The notes: generated from the letters alone by a model not told the origin. Positions 24,591 to 34,580 are shown, counted from the first letter of the stretch. The stretch is DNA of 64,000 bases from Flavobacterium sp. NRK F7 (GCF_024054195.1 NZ_JAMXLB010000001.1:3116737-3180736); one strand, 5' to 3'. Numbers and translations are program-made.

Positions 24591-27422
24591 ATGCTAAACA
24601 CAGAAGAAACTATAGAAATTATTGGTGCGAGAGCTCATAATCTGAAAAATATTGATGTTGTTATTCCTCGTGAAAAATTAGTGGTTATAACTGGTTTATC
24701 AGGTTCTGGAAAGTCTTCCTTAGCTTTTGATACTATTTATGCTGAAGGACAACGTAGGTATATTGAAACCTTTTCTGCCTATGCACGCCAATTTTTAGGT
24801 GGTCTAGAAAGACCTGATGTAGATAAAATTGACGGACTTTCACCTGTAATTGCTATCGAACAAAAAACAACCAGTAAAAGTCCGCGTTCTACCGTAGGTA
24901 CGATTACAGAAATCTATGATTTCCTCCGATTATTATATGCGCGTGCTGCGGATGCTTACAGTTACAATACTGGAGAAAAAATGGTTTCCTATTCCGATGA
25001 GCAAATTAAAAACCTCATCATTGAAGATTTTCAAGGGAAAAGAATCAATATTTTAGCTCCTGTAGTGCGTTCTAGAAAAGGACATTATAGAGAGTTATTT
25101 GAACAAATTTCCAAACAAGGCTTTCTAAAAGTACGCGTAGACGGACAAATTCGCGATTTAGAATTTGGCATGAAAGTAGATCGTTATAAAACCCATGATA
25201 TCGAAATTGTAATCGATCGAATGGCAATTGAAAACAATGAAGAAACTGAAAAAAGATTAGCAGAAAGCATTAACACCGCCATGTATCATGGTGATGATGT
25301 TTTACTGGTAATCGAACAAGAAAGTCAAGAAGTACGCTTTTATAGTAGAAGTTTGATGTGTCCTTCTTCTGGAATATCCTATCCCAATCCGGAACCCAAC
25401 AATTTTTCTTTCAACTCTCCCAAAGGAGCTTGTCCAACATGCAATGGTTTAGGTGTTATCAATGAAATTAATTTAACTAAAATTATTCCTAATCCGAAAG
25501 CATCCATCAAAAGTGGTGGTTTTGCACCATTAGGAGAATATAAAAACTCTTGGATTTTTAAACAATTAGAAATTATTGCGCAAAAGTATAATTTCAAATT
25601 AACAGATGCTATCGATACCATTCCTGAAGAAGCCATGCAAATGATTTTGTATGGAGGAAATGAAAAATTTTCGGTAGTTTCCAAAGTAATGGGAATAACC
25701 AAAGATTATAAAATTGATTTTGAAGGTATTTCTAATTTTATAAAAAATCAATACGATGAAAGTGGCTCTTCTTCTATTAAAAGATGGGCTAAAGATTTTA
25801 TGGACGAAAATAGTTGTCCAGAATGTGAAGGTTCGCGTTTAAAAAAGGAATCACTTTACTTTAAAATTAACGGAAAGAATATTGGTGATTTAGTACAAAT
25901 GGACATTTCTGAATTAGCTACTTGGTTTGCTGATTTACCCAACCATTTATCAGAAAAACAAAGCACTATTGCTACTGAAATATTAAAAGAAATTACAGCT
26001 AGACTTCAATTTTTATTGGATGTTGGTTTAAATTATTTATCATTGAATCGCGGTTCTAAAACACTTTCCGGTGGAGAAGCGCAGCGTATTCGTTTAGCCA
26101 CACAAATTGGTTCCCAATTAGTTGGTGTATTATATATATTAGATGAGCCAAGCATTGGCTTACACCAAAGAGACAATGAAAGATTAATAAAATCTTTGGA
26201 AAGCCTTCGTGATTTAGGAAATTCAGTCATTGTTGTAGAACATGATAAAGACATGATTTTAGTAGCGGATCATGTAATTGATATTGGACCAAAAGCGGGT
26301 CGTTTTGGTGGTAAAATCATTAGTGAAGGCACACCTAAAGAAATTTTATCACACAACACGATTACGGCTCAATATTTAAATGGTAAAATGGAAATAGAAG
26401 TTCCAAAAACCAGAAGAGAAGGTAATGGTAAAGTTTTAAAACTAACTGGGGCTTCTGGAAACAATTTAAAAAATGTAACCGTAGAATTTCCATTAGGAAA
26501 ATTAATCTGTGTGACTGGTGTTTCAGGTAGTGGAAAATCTACTTTAATTAACGAGACTTTATATCCCATTTTAAACGCTCATTTTTTCAATGCTGTAAAG
26601 AAACCTCAGCCTTACAAAAAAATTGAAGGTTTGGAACATATTGATAAAGTAATTGATATCGACCAAAGTCCGATTGGAAGAACTCCAAGAAGTAATCCAG
26701 CAACTTACACCGATGTTTTTTCTGAAATTAGGAACTTATTTACTTTAACTCCAGAAGCACAAATTAGAGGTTACAAACCCGGTCGTTTTAGCTTTAATGT
26801 AAAAGGAGGTCGTTGTGAAACGTGTGAAGGTTCTGGAGTACGAACCATTGAAATGAGTTTCTTACCGGATGTATATGTAGAATGTGAAACCTGCCAAGGA
26901 AAACGTTTTAACCGAGAAACTTTGGAAATAAGATACAAAGGAAAATCCATTTCTGATGTATTAGACATGACAGTAGACGAAGCCGTTGATTTTTTCGAAA
27001 ATATTCCAAAAATTTACCGCAAAGTAAAGACCATTCAAGATGTAGGTTTAGGTTATATTACCTTAGGACAACAAAGTACCACTTTATCGGGTGGTGAAGC
27101 TCAAAGGGTAAAATTGGCTACAGAATTATCCAAAAAAGATACGGGTAATACTTTTTATATTTTAGACGAACCTACAACTGGCTTGCATTTTGAGGATATT
27201 CGAGTTTTAATGGATGTGATTAACAAACTAGTAGACAAAGGCAATACGGTTTTAATTATCGAACACAATCTAGATGTGGTAAAACTAGCCGATTATGTAA
27301 TTGATATTGGCTACGAAGGTGGTAAAGGTGGCGGACAATTAGTAGCCAAAGGAACACCCGAAGAAATTGTTACAAATAAAAAAAGCTACACTGCTCAGTT
27401 TTTGAAAAAAGAATTATCTTAG
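24591..27422 (+). CDS. uvrA: Excinuclease ABC subunit A
   Basis: 943 residues, full length. Two ABC modules: Walker [13 protein letters not shown] near residue 35 and [13 protein letters not shown] near 645; signatures [17 protein letters not shown] and [18 protein letters not shown]; Walker B followed by [13 protein letters not shown] and [12 protein letters not shown]. Zinc modules are CPTCNGLG with [10 protein letters not shown], and [11 protein letters not shown] with CETCQGKRF. As a dimer with UvrB it scans DNA for bulky lesions and starts nucleotide excision repair. It is followed 33 bases later by a LOG-family gene. Confidence 0.97.
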   Translation: MLNTEETIEIIGARAHNLKNIDVVIPREKLVVITGLSGSGKSSLAFDTIYAEGQRRYIETFSAYARQFLGGLERPDVDKIDGLSPVIAIEQKTTSKSPRSTVGTITEIYDFLRLLYARAADAYSYNTGEKMVSYSDEQIKNLIIEDFQGKRINILAPVVRSRKGHYRELFEQISKQGFLKVRVDGQIRDLEFGMKVDRYKTHDIEIVIDRMAIENNEETEKRLAESINTAMYHGDDVLLVIEQESQEVRFYSRSLMCPSSGISYPNPEPNNFSFNSPKGACPTCNGLGVINEINLTKIIPNPKASIKSGGFAPLGEYKNSWIFKQLEIIAQKYNFKLTDAIDTIPEEAMQMILYGGNEKFSVVSKVMGITKDYKIDFEGISNFIKNQYDESGSSSIKRWAKDFMDENSCPECEGSRLKKESLYFKINGKNIGDLVQMDISELATWFADLPNHLSEKQSTIATEILKEITARLQFLLDVGLNYLSLNRGSKTLSGGEAQRIRLATQIGSQLVGVLYILDEPSIGLHQRDNERLIKSLESLRDLGNSVIVVEHDKDMILVADHVIDIGPKAGRFGGKIISEGTPKEILSHNTITAQYLNGKMEIEVPKTRREGNGKVLKLTGASGNNLKNVTVEFPLGKLICVTGVSGSGKSTLINETLYPILNAHFFNAVKKPQPYKKIEGLEHIDKVIDIDQSPIGRTPRSNPATYTDVFSEIRNLFTLTPEAQIRGYKPGRFSFNVKGGRCETCEGSGVRTIEMSFLPDVYVECETCQGKRFNRETLEIRYKGKSISDVLDMTVDEAVDFFENIPKIYRKVKTIQDVGLGYITLGQQSTTLSGGEAQRVKLATELSKKDTGNTFYILDEPTTGLHFEDIRVLMDVINKLVDKGNTVLIIEHNLDVVKLADYVIDIGYEGGKGGGQLVAKGTPEEIVTNKKSYTAQFLKKELS

Positions 27423-27455
27423 CAGGCTTGTTTAATTTTAAAATACGAAAAGAAG

Positions 27456-28181
27456 ATGGCAATAGATCAATACGAAAACGACGATCACAGAATACAAGAA
27501 AAGTTTAAACAAAAAACTTGGAACGAAATAAGAACGAATGACTCTTGGGCAATTTTTAAAATCATGTCTGAATTTGTAAACGGATATGAAGCCATGGGAA
27601 GAATTGGCCCTTGTGTATCAATATTTGGATCCGCACGTACAAAACCAGAAGACAAATACTATTTGTTAGCAGAAAAAATTGCTTATAAAATTAGCAAAGG
27701 TGGTTACGGTGTTATTACAGGCGGTGGTCCAGGTATTATGGAAGCTGGTAATAAAGGAGCACATCATGGTGGTGGAACTTCAGTGGGTTTAAACATCGAT
27801 TTACCTTTTGAACAACATTTCAATCCTTATATTGATAGAGATAAAAACTTAAATTTTGATTACTTCTTTGTCCGAAAAGTAATGTTTGTAAAATACTCAC
27901 AAGGATTTGTCGTAATGCCTGGTGGTTTTGGAACTTTGGATGAATTATTCGAAGCAATTACTTTAATTCAAACTAAAAAAATAGCCAAATTTCCGATAAT
28001 TTTAGTAGGTACCGAATTTTGGACTGGATTAATGGATTGGGTGAAAGCTACCTTATTAGATAAATTCCATAATATTAGTCCTGGTGATTTAGACTTGTTT
28101 ACAATTGTAGATAACGAAGATGAAGTACTAGAAGCTTTAGATACTTTCTATAAAAAATACAATTTATCTCCTAACTTCTAA
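27456..28181 (+). CDS. TIGR00730 (LOG) family Rossmann-fold protein
   Basis: 241 residues. SIFGSARTKPEDKYY, then ITGGGPGIMEAGNKGAHHGGG, and VMPGGFGTLDELFEAITLIQT, the PGGxGTxxE phosphate/nucleotide-binding motif of LOG (lysine decarboxylase-like) proteins. The family includes cytokinin-activating phosphoribohydrolases that remove ribose-5-phosphate from nucleotides; the bacterial role is often general nucleotide housekeeping. It probably shares the uvrA transcript and ends at the terminator at 28187. Confidence 0.88.
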   Translation: MAIDQYENDDHRIQEKFKQKTWNEIRTNDSWAIFKIMSEFVNGYEAMGRIGPCVSIFGSARTKPEDKYYLLAEKIAYKISKGGYGVITGGGPGIMEAGNKGAHHGGGTSVGLNIDLPFEQHFNPYIDRDKNLNFDYFFVRKVMFVKYSQGFVVMPGGFGTLDELFEAITLIQTKKIAKFPIILVGTEFWTGLMDWVKATLLDKFHNISPGDLDLFTIVDNEDEVLEALDTFYKKYNLSPNF

Positions 28182-28186
28182 AAAAT

Positions 28187-28212
28187 AAAGCCGACATCTA
28201 AGTCGGCTTTTT
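28187..28212. terminator. Bidirectional terminator
   Basis: AAAGCCGAC (28187-28195) pairs with GTCGGCTTT (28202-28210) over a 6-base loop, followed by TT and flanked by A-rich sequence on the left. It serves both convergent genes. Confidence 0.8.
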
Positions 28213-28217
28213 AAATT

Positions 28218-28607
28218 TTAATTTTCTACTGGTTTCCCACTTGCTTGCCAATCGGTTATTCCTCCATCTAAATCTATGATGGTAGTAAATTCCAAATCTT
28301 TCAATTGACTGCAAGCTCTACCACTTCTTCCTCCCGATTTGCAATACACTAAAACAGGTTTAGATTTATCCAATTGTTGCATTTTTTCTTCAAAATTAGG
28401 ATCGTTAATAGAAATGTTTATGGCATTTGGCAAATGACCTGAAGCAAATTCTTGCGGTGTTCGTACATCTATAAGTTGTACACCTTCTTCTTTCATTTTT
28501 TCTTCAAAAATAGTTGCATTTACAACCTGAACCTTATCCGTTTGTGATTTCACACAAGAAGTTGCCATAAAAAACAATAGCATCACCACACCAAATTTTA
28601 CCTTCAT
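28218..28607 (-). CDS. Rhodanese-like lipoprotein
   Basis: 129 residues. The lipobox is MATSC (Cys18); the rhodanese domain spans about 33-127 with LIDVRTPQEFASGHLPNAINI and the active loop VYCKSGGRSGRA, in which Cys89 would carry the persulfide sulfur. Anchored in the periplasm, it may handle sulfane sulfur or thiol redox balance. Fifty-five bases upstream on the same strand is a thioredoxin-like gene, so the two are probably co-transcribed as a thiol pair. Confidence 0.88.
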   Translation of the reverse strand: MKVKFGVVMLLFFMATSCVKSQTDKVQVVNATIFEEKMKEEGVQLIDVRTPQEFASGHLPNAINISINDPNFEEKMQQLDKSKPVLVYCKSGGRSGRACSQLKDLEFTTIIDLDGGITDWQASGKPVEN

Positions 28608-28662
28608 CTTTGTATTGGAATTAAATTAATTAATAACGTATTAAAACTCGAAAGTACAAAAA

Positions 28663-28965
28663 TCAATTGAAATGAGATTGTATAATACTTACTAAATCTC
28701 TAGAAGAAACCACTCCCGATTGTCTCCACAACATTTTTCCTTGCTTGAACAAAATTAAAGTAGGCACACCTCTTACACTAAATTCATTCGCTAAATCTTG
28801 ATAGTGATCCACATTTATTTTTATAATTCGCACCTTATCTGCTAAAACACTTTTGGTTTCTTGCAAAATTGGCGACATTGTTTTACATGGACCACACCAT
28901 TCGGCATAGAAATCAACTAAAACCAATTCGTTTTGATGAATTAAATTAGAAAACTTTTCATTCAT
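28663..28965 (-). CDS. Thioredoxin-family protein
   Basis: 100 residues, close to the usual thioredoxin length. VDFYAEWCGPCKTMSPIL holds the CxxC redox pair (Cys24, Cys27), INVDHYQDLANEFSVRGVPTLIL contains the cis-proline. No signal peptide is present, so it is cytoplasmic. It reduces protein disulfides or acts as a partner of peroxiredoxins. It lies upstream of the rhodanese gene on the same strand and diverges from the DEAD-box helicase. Confidence 0.88.
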   Translation of the reverse strand: MNEKFSNLIHQNELVLVDFYAEWCGPCKTMSPILQETKSVLADKVRIIKINVDHYQDLANEFSVRGVPTLILFKQGKMLWRQSGVVSSRDLVSIIQSHFN

Positions 28966-29123
28966 TTCTTTTTTATTGTAAAATTACAAAATCTTTCCCT
29001 TTGTGGTTGTAATCAATGTTACACAAAAACATTTCATACTATATCTTACTTTTATTTTCAACCTTTTTTCAATTGAATTGCATTCGAGAAACAAAAGCTA
29101 TAAATCAATAAAAATAGATTACG

Positions 29124-29131
29124 TACCTTTG
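29124..29131 (+). promoter_or_regulatory. -7 element of the DEAD-box helicase gene
   Basis: TACCTTTG matches TAnnTTTG and ends 17 bases before the ATG at 29149. Confidence 0.6.
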
Positions 29132-29148
29132 CCAAAATTACAATTGCG

Positions 29149-30498
29149 ATGAAGACATTCCTAGATTTCGATTTACCAAAATCACTACAAAAAGCATTAG
29201 ATGAATTGGGCTTTGTTACTCCAACACCCATTCAAGAAAAATCCTTTTCAGTGATCCTTTCAGGAAGAGATATGATGGGAATTGCACAAACAGGTACTGG
29301 AAAAACATTTGCCTATTTACTACCTATTTTAAAACAATGGAAATTTCAAAATTCAGAATCCCCACGAGTTGTAATTTTAGTTCCAACCAGAGAACTTGTC
29401 GTTCAAGTAGTAGAAGAAGTGGAAAAACTAACACAGTTTATGTCGGTTCGAACACTTGGTATTTATGGTGGAGTTAATATTAATACCCAAAGAAAAGAAT
29501 TAGCACAAGGAGTGGATATTTTAGTTGGTACTCCAGGAAGAACCATGGATTTAGCTTTAGATGGTGTTTTGCGTTTTGATGCTTTACAAAAATTAGTTAT
29601 AGATGAATTTGACGAAATCCTAAATTTAGGTTTTAGGGTACAATTGACTTCTATTTTATCGATGATGAAAAGTAAAAGACAAAACATTATGTTTTCTGCA
29701 ACCATGACAGAAGATGTAGATGATGTTTTAGATGAATTTTTTGAATTTCCAGAAGAAGTATCCTTAGCGCCAAGTGGAACACCATTGGAACAAATTACGC
29801 AAAAGGTGTATCATGTTCCTAATTTCCTTACGAAAATGAATTTGGTCAAACATCTTTTGGCAACGGATGAAACCACAGAAAGAGTTTTACTTTTTGTGAA
29901 TAACAAACGAATTGTAGATGTTGCCTTTGAAATTTTAGAAGAAGAATTTCCCGGACAATTTGGTGTGATTCATTCTAATAAGTCTCAGAACTATCGTTTG
30001 ACCACTATGGCTAATTTTCAAAATTCTGAAATAAGAGGTATCATCACTACTGATGTCATGGCAAGAGGTTTAGATATTTCAGATATTACTCATGTGTTCA
30101 ACTTACAATTTTCAGAAATTCCAGAACAATATATTCACAGAATTGGCCGAACAGGTCGTGCTGATAAAGAAGGAATGGCGATTAGTTTAGTTGCACCCTA
30201 TGAAGAAGAACAATTGTTAGCAGCTGAAATGCTTATGGATATGGAGATAGATGTTTTAGAAATGCCAGAAACTGTTGCTGTTGAAGAAAAGAAACTCGAA
30301 TTCGAAAAAGACAAACGCCGATTCAAATCTATTGGTAAAAAAATAAATCTTGAAAATAAAGGAGCAGCTTTTCATGAAAAGAAAGATAAAAATAAAAAAG
30401 TAAATTTAGGCGGTCCAAGCAAAACGAAACCTAGAAAAACCGCGCCAAGAAACCGCGCAGCAGAAGCAAAAAAAGCAGCAAAAAGAAAGAAAAAATAA
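29149..30498 (+). CDS. DEAD-box RNA helicase with DEFD Walker B
   Basis: 449 residues. The Q motif is near residues 24-30 (TPTPIQE), motif I is AQTGTGKT (46-53), Ia PTREL, then TPGR, motif II is DEFD (152-155) rather than DEAD, III is SAT, and V-VI are ARGLDI and HRIGRTGR. A basic, Lys/Arg-rich tail from about 395 binds RNA. It remodels RNA, typically in ribosome assembly or cold adaptation. The pentapeptide gene starts three bases after its stop. Confidence 0.92.
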   Translation: MKTFLDFDLPKSLQKALDELGFVTPTPIQEKSFSVILSGRDMMGIAQTGTGKTFAYLLPILKQWKFQNSESPRVVILVPTRELVVQVVEEVEKLTQFMSVRTLGIYGGVNINTQRKELAQGVDILVGTPGRTMDLALDGVLRFDALQKLVIDEFDEILNLGFRVQLTSILSMMKSKRQNIMFSATMTEDVDDVLDEFFEFPEEVSLAPSGTPLEQITQKVYHVPNFLTKMNLVKHLLATDETTERVLLFVNNKRIVDVAFEILEEEFPGQFGVIHSNKSQNYRLTTMANFQNSEIRGIITTDVMARGLDISDITHVFNLQFSEIPEQYIHRIGRTGRADKEGMAISLVAPYEEEQLLAAEMLMDMEIDVLEMPETVAVEEKKLEFEKDKRRFKSIGKKINLENKGAAFHEKKDKNKKVNLGGPSKTKPRKTAPRNRAAEAKKAAKRKKK

Positions 30499-30501
30499 GA
30501 G

Positions 30502-31074
30502 ATGACTAACGATTTTTTTCAAGACCAACAATTTGTCGATATCGTTTTTCAAGAAGAGGATATTAAATTTAAAGAATACGAAAATTGCCATTTTATTAAT
30601 TGCGATTTTAGAAGTTGCTTTTTTACAAGTGTCTATTTTATTGATTGTATCTTTACGAATTGTAATTTTAATGATACCAAAATCAACTACGTTTCTTTAA
30701 GAGGAGTTGAATTCATGAAATGTGACTTTACAAATGTTAATTTTGCCATGACCGACCAAGTCATTTATGCTTTTAATTTCACAGACTGCCTTTTAGATTA
30801 CACTAAATTTTATACTTTAAAATTAAAACAGATTCGTTTTACAGGCTGTAGCCTTGTCGCTGCTGATTTTATGAAAACCGACTTAACAGAGGCTATTTTT
30901 GATCATTGTGATTTAAGAAGAGCCGTTTTTATTGAAACCAATTTAAGTAAAGCTGATTTTACCACGAGTTTTAATTATGTTTTAGATCCGGAATTAAATA
31001 AGATAAAGAGAGCCAAATTTGCCCAAGAAGGTTTATCAGGTTTATTAGCCAAATATGAAATTATCATAAAATAA
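30502..31074 (+). CDS. Pentapeptide-repeat protein, Qnr-like
   Basis: 190 residues built of pentapeptide repeats (pattern A/C-D/N-L/F-x-x: CHFINCDFRSCFF, CIFTNCNF, CDFTNVNF, CSLVAADFMKTDLTEAIF, CDLRRAVFIETNLSKADF) that form a right-handed four-sided beta-helix. The final part (DFTTSFNYVLDPELNKIKRAKF, then GLLAKYEIIIK) resembles the C-terminal cap of Qnr-type proteins, which mimic DNA and shield gyrase from quinolones. Many related chromosomal proteins have no known role. It is co-transcribed with the helicase. Confidence 0.78.
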   Translation: MTNDFFQDQQFVDIVFQEEDIKFKEYENCHFINCDFRSCFFTSVYFIDCIFTNCNFNDTKINYVSLRGVEFMKCDFTNVNFAMTDQVIYAFNFTDCLLDYTKFYTLKLKQIRFTGCSLVAADFMKTDLTEAIFDHCDLRRAVFIETNLSKADFTTSFNYVLDPELNKIKRAKFAQEGLSGLLAKYEIIIK

Positions 31075-31177
31075 TTTTTATCCAAATTTTAGTTTCATTC
31101 TATATTTATTTCTATTGATTTATGTTTGTACCGATTAAATTGTATGTATTAGCAGTAAGTTATCAATTTTTTTTTGT

Positions 31178-31185
31178 TAAATTTG
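31178..31185 (+). promoter_or_regulatory. -7 element of the PAS histidine kinase gene
   Basis: TAAATTTG matches TAnnTTTG, 63 bases before the ATG at 31249, leaving a leader of roughly 55 bases. Confidence 0.55.
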
Positions 31186-31248
31186 AAAGAATAAGAGTTT
31201 AAAAAGTTGCTTTAACCCCAGACTATTTTTTAACTTTTCTTATAAAAT

Positions 31249-32352
31249 ATGTACTTAACCGATAAGAACAAGGTTTATACTCTTTTGAAAATGATTGAGG
31301 AAGTTCAGGATTATGCCATTATCCTTTTAGATAAAGAGGGCACAATTCAAAACTGGAATTCAGGAGCTAAAAAAATAAAAGGGTATCATTCTGATGAAAT
31401 CATTGGTAAGAATTTCAGTCTCTTTTACACTCATGAAGACCAATTAAACAAAAAACATCTTAAATTATTAGAACAAGCTACAAAGTATGGCAGAGCAACC
31501 GATACAGGTTGGCGCGTAAAAAAAGACGGCACTTGGTTTTGGGGTAATATCACCATCACGGCAATTCATAATGAAATGAATGAAGTTATTGGTTTTGGTA
31601 AACTAACTAGAGATTTAACCGAATTCAAAAAAAATGAATTGGCAAAAGCATTAAAAGCAAGAGAATTAAAAATAAAAGAACTGGAGCAGTTTACCTATAT
31701 TGCCTCTCACGATTTACAAGAACCTCTTCGCACCGTTAGCAATTATATCCAAATTATCGAAGAAGATTATGGAGCATTCTTAGACCAACAAGGGAAAGAA
31801 TATTTATCGATAATTGATCAGGCTGCCATGCGCATGAAAGCACTTGTAAGTGGCTTATTAGACCATTCTAGATTAGGTATAAAATCAAATACTACTTCAG
31901 TAGACTTAAATGAAATCCTCAAAGCGACTTTAACCGATTTAAAATCTTTAATTGAGTCTAAAAAAGCAACGGTCCATTATCCCAAAAATTTACCCAATAT
32001 AATCGGTTATAAAGTTGAATTACATCAATTATTTCTTAATTTAATAACCAATGCAATTAAGTTCACTAATGACAACATAGCACCTATAATTATCATTGGT
32101 TGCGAAAAAAGAATGAACCATTGGGAGTTTTCAATACAAGATAATGGCATTGGTATAAATTCTAAAAACTTTGATAAAATTTTCAATATCTTTCAACGTA
32201 CAGAAGAAACTTTACAGTATGAAGGCTATGGTTTAGGATTAGCCCATTGTAAAAAAATTGTGGAGCTACACAATGGCAAGATTTGGGTAGAATCAGTAAT
32301 TGACCAAGGTACCACATTTCATTTTAATTTATTATCTCAAACCAATGAATAG
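31249..32352 (+). CDS. PAS-domain sensor histidine kinase, soluble
   Basis: 367 residues and no membrane segment. A PAS domain lies at about 12-125 (DYAIILLDKEGTIQNWNSGA, GYHSDEIIGKNFSLFY), followed by a coiled linker. The H-box YIASHDLQEPLR has His154, and the HATPase carries an N-box (LFLNLITNAIKFT), G1 (DNGIGI) and G2 (YGLGLAHCKKIVELHNG). This layout resembles bacteriophytochrome-type kinases (ASHDLQEPLR). The PAS ligand is unknown. It overlaps by eight bases the CheY-like gene that follows, its likely partner. Confidence 0.9.
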   Translation: MYLTDKNKVYTLLKMIEEVQDYAIILLDKEGTIQNWNSGAKKIKGYHSDEIIGKNFSLFYTHEDQLNKKHLKLLEQATKYGRATDTGWRVKKDGTWFWGNITITAIHNEMNEVIGFGKLTRDLTEFKKNELAKALKARELKIKELEQFTYIASHDLQEPLRTVSNYIQIIEEDYGAFLDQQGKEYLSIIDQAAMRMKALVSGLLDHSRLGIKSNTTSVDLNEILKATLTDLKSLIESKKATVHYPKNLPNIIGYKVELHQLFLNLITNAIKFTNDNIAPIIIIGCEKRMNHWEFSIQDNGIGINSKNFDKIFNIFQRTEETLQYEGYGLGLAHCKKIVELHNGKIWVESVIDQGTTFHFNLLSQTNE

Positions 32353-32758
32353 ACAATTAAACAGCATCATGTTAATTGATGACAGTAAATTTGATAATTT
32401 TTTTCATGAAAGAATTATTAAAAAAAGTGAGTTTACCAAGGAAATCATTACCTATGACTCTGCGACTAAGGCTTTAGAATATTTAAAAAATGAAACAATT
32501 CATCCCGATTTAATTTTTTTAGATATTAATATGCCAACTATGAATGGTTGGGAATTTTTGGAAGCTTATGAAAAATTAGAAAACGAATACAAAACAAAAG
32601 TGATTATCTCCATGCTCACAACCTCTTCTAATCCAGAAGATATTGCAAAAGCAAAAAAATTTAATCCTCCATTAAAAGAATTTAAAACTAAACCGCTCAC
32701 ATTAGAAATATTATCAAAAATTATTGAAGAATATTTTGAAAACGAGGAAGCTATTTAA
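32345..32758 (+). CDS. Single-domain response regulator (CheY-like)
   Basis: 137 residues from ATG 32345; a frame opening at 32300 would run deep into the kinase gene. IMLIDDSKFD provides the acidic pocket (Asp12, Asp13), LIFLDINMPTMNGWE the phosphorylated Asp60, and FKTKPL the conserved lysine. No output domain is present, so it acts by protein contact, as the partner of the PAS kinase with which it overlaps by eight bases. Confidence 0.88.
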   Translation: MNRQLNSIMLIDDSKFDNFFHERIIKKSEFTKEIITYDSATKALEYLKNETIHPDLIFLDINMPTMNGWEFLEAYEKLENEYKTKVIISMLTTSSNPEDIAKAKKFNPPLKEFKTKPLTLEILSKIIEEYFENEEAI

Positions 32759-32777
32759 CCCATAAAAGCAAAAAACA

Positions 32778-33329
32778 ATGAATTTCAATAAAGAACAACA
32801 AGAAGAATTATTATTAATTCTAAAAAAACGCTTTGAGAAAAACCCTCTTCGACATAAAGGGATTGTATGGCAAGAGGTTCAAGATAAGTTAACCAAAAAC
32901 CCTCAGGCATACAAAGCTTTATATGCAATGGAAAGTACTGGAGGAGAACCAGATGTGGTAGCTTTTGATGCCCACACAAAAGAATATATTTTTTTTGATT
33001 GCGCTACTGAAAGTCCGAAAGGGAGAAGAAGTATTTGTTATGATAAAGAAGCTCTTGATGCTAGAAAAGAATTTAAACCCAATGGCAGTGCAATTGATAT
33101 GGCTTTAGAAATGGGAATTGAAATTTTAGATGAAGAACAATATCATTTTTTACAAAAATTAGGCGATTTTGATTTAAAAACTTCAAGTTGGTTGAAAACT
33201 CCAAATGAAATCAGAAAGTTAGGCGGAGCTATTTTTGGAGATTTCAGATACAACCATGTATTTATTTATCATAATGGAGCACAATCATATTATGCAGCTA
33301 GAGGTTTTAGAGGTTGTTTAAAAGTGTAA
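32778..33329 (+). CDS. DUF4256 family protein
   Basis: 183 residues. Characteristic stretches: RFEKNPLRHKGIVWQEVQ, MESTGGEPDVVAFD, FFDCATESPKGRRS, CYDKEALDARKEFKP and SSWLKTPNEIRKLGGA. These are typical of DUF4256, a cytoplasmic family without known function found in many bacteria. It is 19 bases after the response regulator and could share its transcript, but a functional link is not implied. Confidence 0.82.
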   Translation: MNFNKEQQEELLLILKKRFEKNPLRHKGIVWQEVQDKLTKNPQAYKALYAMESTGGEPDVVAFDAHTKEYIFFDCATESPKGRRSICYDKEALDARKEFKPNGSAIDMALEMGIEILDEEQYHFLQKLGDFDLKTSSWLKTPNEIRKLGGAIFGDFRYNHVFIYHNGAQSYYAARGFRGCLKV

Positions 33330-33383
33330 AAAAAACTATTTTTACAATAGCACAATTCGTTTTAGATACCTAAATTACTATTT

Positions 33384-33644
33384 ATGAATACAACCGATTG
33401 GATAGGGTTTATAGGTGTAAGTATTTTGTTAGTTGCCTATTTTTTAAACTTAAGTAACTATTTAAAAAAGAAGAGCATCGTTTACCTTTTTTTAAATTGC
33501 TTAGGCGCAGGTTTAGCTTGCTTTGCTTCTATTCTTCTTGATTATTTACCTTTTATTATACTAGAAGCCTGTTGGACTCTTGTGTCATTAGTTGGACTTT
33601 TAAAGGTCTTTTTTAAACCCAATGAGCCAAAAGATTTTTATTAA
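33384..33644 (+). CDS. CBU_0592-family small membrane protein
   Basis: 86 residues with three closely packed membrane helices: GFIGVSILLVAYFLNL, VYLFLNCLGAGLACFASI and FIILEACWTLVSLVGLL. The GxxLLxxAYxLN and FxxLExxWxxVxxxGL motifs fit the CBU_0592 family, whose function is unknown. The gene stands alone in a gap between two unrelated genes. Confidence 0.75.
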   Translation: MNTTDWIGFIGVSILLVAYFLNLSNYLKKKSIVYLFLNCLGAGLACFASILLDYLPFIILEACWTLVSLVGLLKVFFKPNEPKDFY

Positions 33645-33696
33645 TTTAGATAGTCTTTAAATAAGCATTTACACTTTTTTAAAACATAATAAATTC

Positions 33697-33704
33697 TATT
33701 TTTG
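33697..33704 (+). promoter_or_regulatory. -7 element of the gene at 33720
   Basis: TATTTTTG matches TAnnTTTG. A TTG inside it would extend the reading frame to 33702, so ATG 33720 is the better start. Confidence 0.55.
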
Positions 33705-33719
33705 TTAAAACTTAACCTT

Positions 33720-34376
33720 ATGACAAGAAAAGAACAATTGCTTTTTTGCGAAAAATGCACCCATCGCAAAATGGATCTTAACCAAGGGATTTTATGTGAT
33801 TTAACCAATGAAAAAGCAACATTTACAAGTACTTGTGCTGATTACAATGAAGACCTTTCAATTGAAGCAGCCAATCAAGAAGAAAGAATTATTTATCATT
33901 CAGACTTAAGTGGGAATTTTTCAGAAAAACATATTGAAAGATTTAAATCAGAACAAAATTTTTCACTTGGTATTATTTTATCCTTATTAGTAGGAACTAT
34001 TGGAGCGATACTTTGGGCTTTAATTACAGTTGCAACCAAATTTCAAATTGGCTATATGGCAATTGCAATCGGAGCAGGTGTTGGATTTACGATGCGCTAT
34101 ATTGGCAAAGGTATTGATCAAAAATTTGGAATTGCTGGAGCTATCATTGCTGTTTTTAGCTGTGCTTTAGGAAACTTACTCAGTATTATTGGTTTTATTT
34201 CTGAATACCAAGAACTCTCCTTTTTCAATACTTTATTGTATATGGATTATTCTTATATTCCTCAGTTAATGAAAGAAGGTTTTAGTTTTATGGACGTATT
34301 TTTTTATGCAATAGCTGGTTATGAAGGCTATCGTTTTTCATTTCGAGTATTTCAAAATGAAGATTTTATCGATTAA
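33720..34376 (+). CDS. Membrane protein with N-terminal cysteine cluster
   Basis: 218 residues from ATG 33720. The first about 50 residues hold CEKC, a later Cys (ILCDLTN) and TCADY, a possible zinc- or metal-binding module. Three to four membrane helices follow (about 83-105, 110-125, 136-160, 190-205), with a glycine-rich pair (AIGAGVGFTMRYIGKGID). The topology suggests a cytoplasmic Cys domain anchored to the inner membrane. No named family was recognised. Confidence 0.6.
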   Translation: MTRKEQLLFCEKCTHRKMDLNQGILCDLTNEKATFTSTCADYNEDLSIEAANQEERIIYHSDLSGNFSEKHIERFKSEQNFSLGIILSLLVGTIGAILWALITVATKFQIGYMAIAIGAGVGFTMRYIGKGIDQKFGIAGAIIAVFSCALGNLLSIIGFISEYQELSFFNTLLYMDYSYIPQLMKEGFSFMDVFFYAIAGYEGYRFSFRVFQNEDFID

Positions 34377-34381
34377 AATAA

Positions 34382-34412
34382 AAAAATCCCAAGACTTTCT
34401 TGGGATTTTTAT
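34382..34412 (+). terminator. Terminator after the Cys-cluster membrane protein
   Basis: AATCCCAAGA (34385-34394) pairs with TCTTGGGATT (34398-34407) with a 3-base loop and a T-run. Confidence 0.85.
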
Positions 34413-34580
34413 TTCTCATTACTGTTTGTTTGTTTATAATGAAAATTTAATTTTAGATAATAACTAACTCTAAAAAAATATTTTAATACTATAGATTAAT
34501 CTTATTTATACGTTTTTAAAACGTATTTTTTTTTGTTTTATTTTATAAAGGATTGCTTTTTTTTTCATTTTTTTAGAAAT

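Noticed and set aside
29149..30498. DEFD instead of DEAD in the helicase as a loss of function
   Set aside because: The Asp-Glu-x-Asp residues needed for ATP hydrolysis are kept and variant third positions occur in active relatives.
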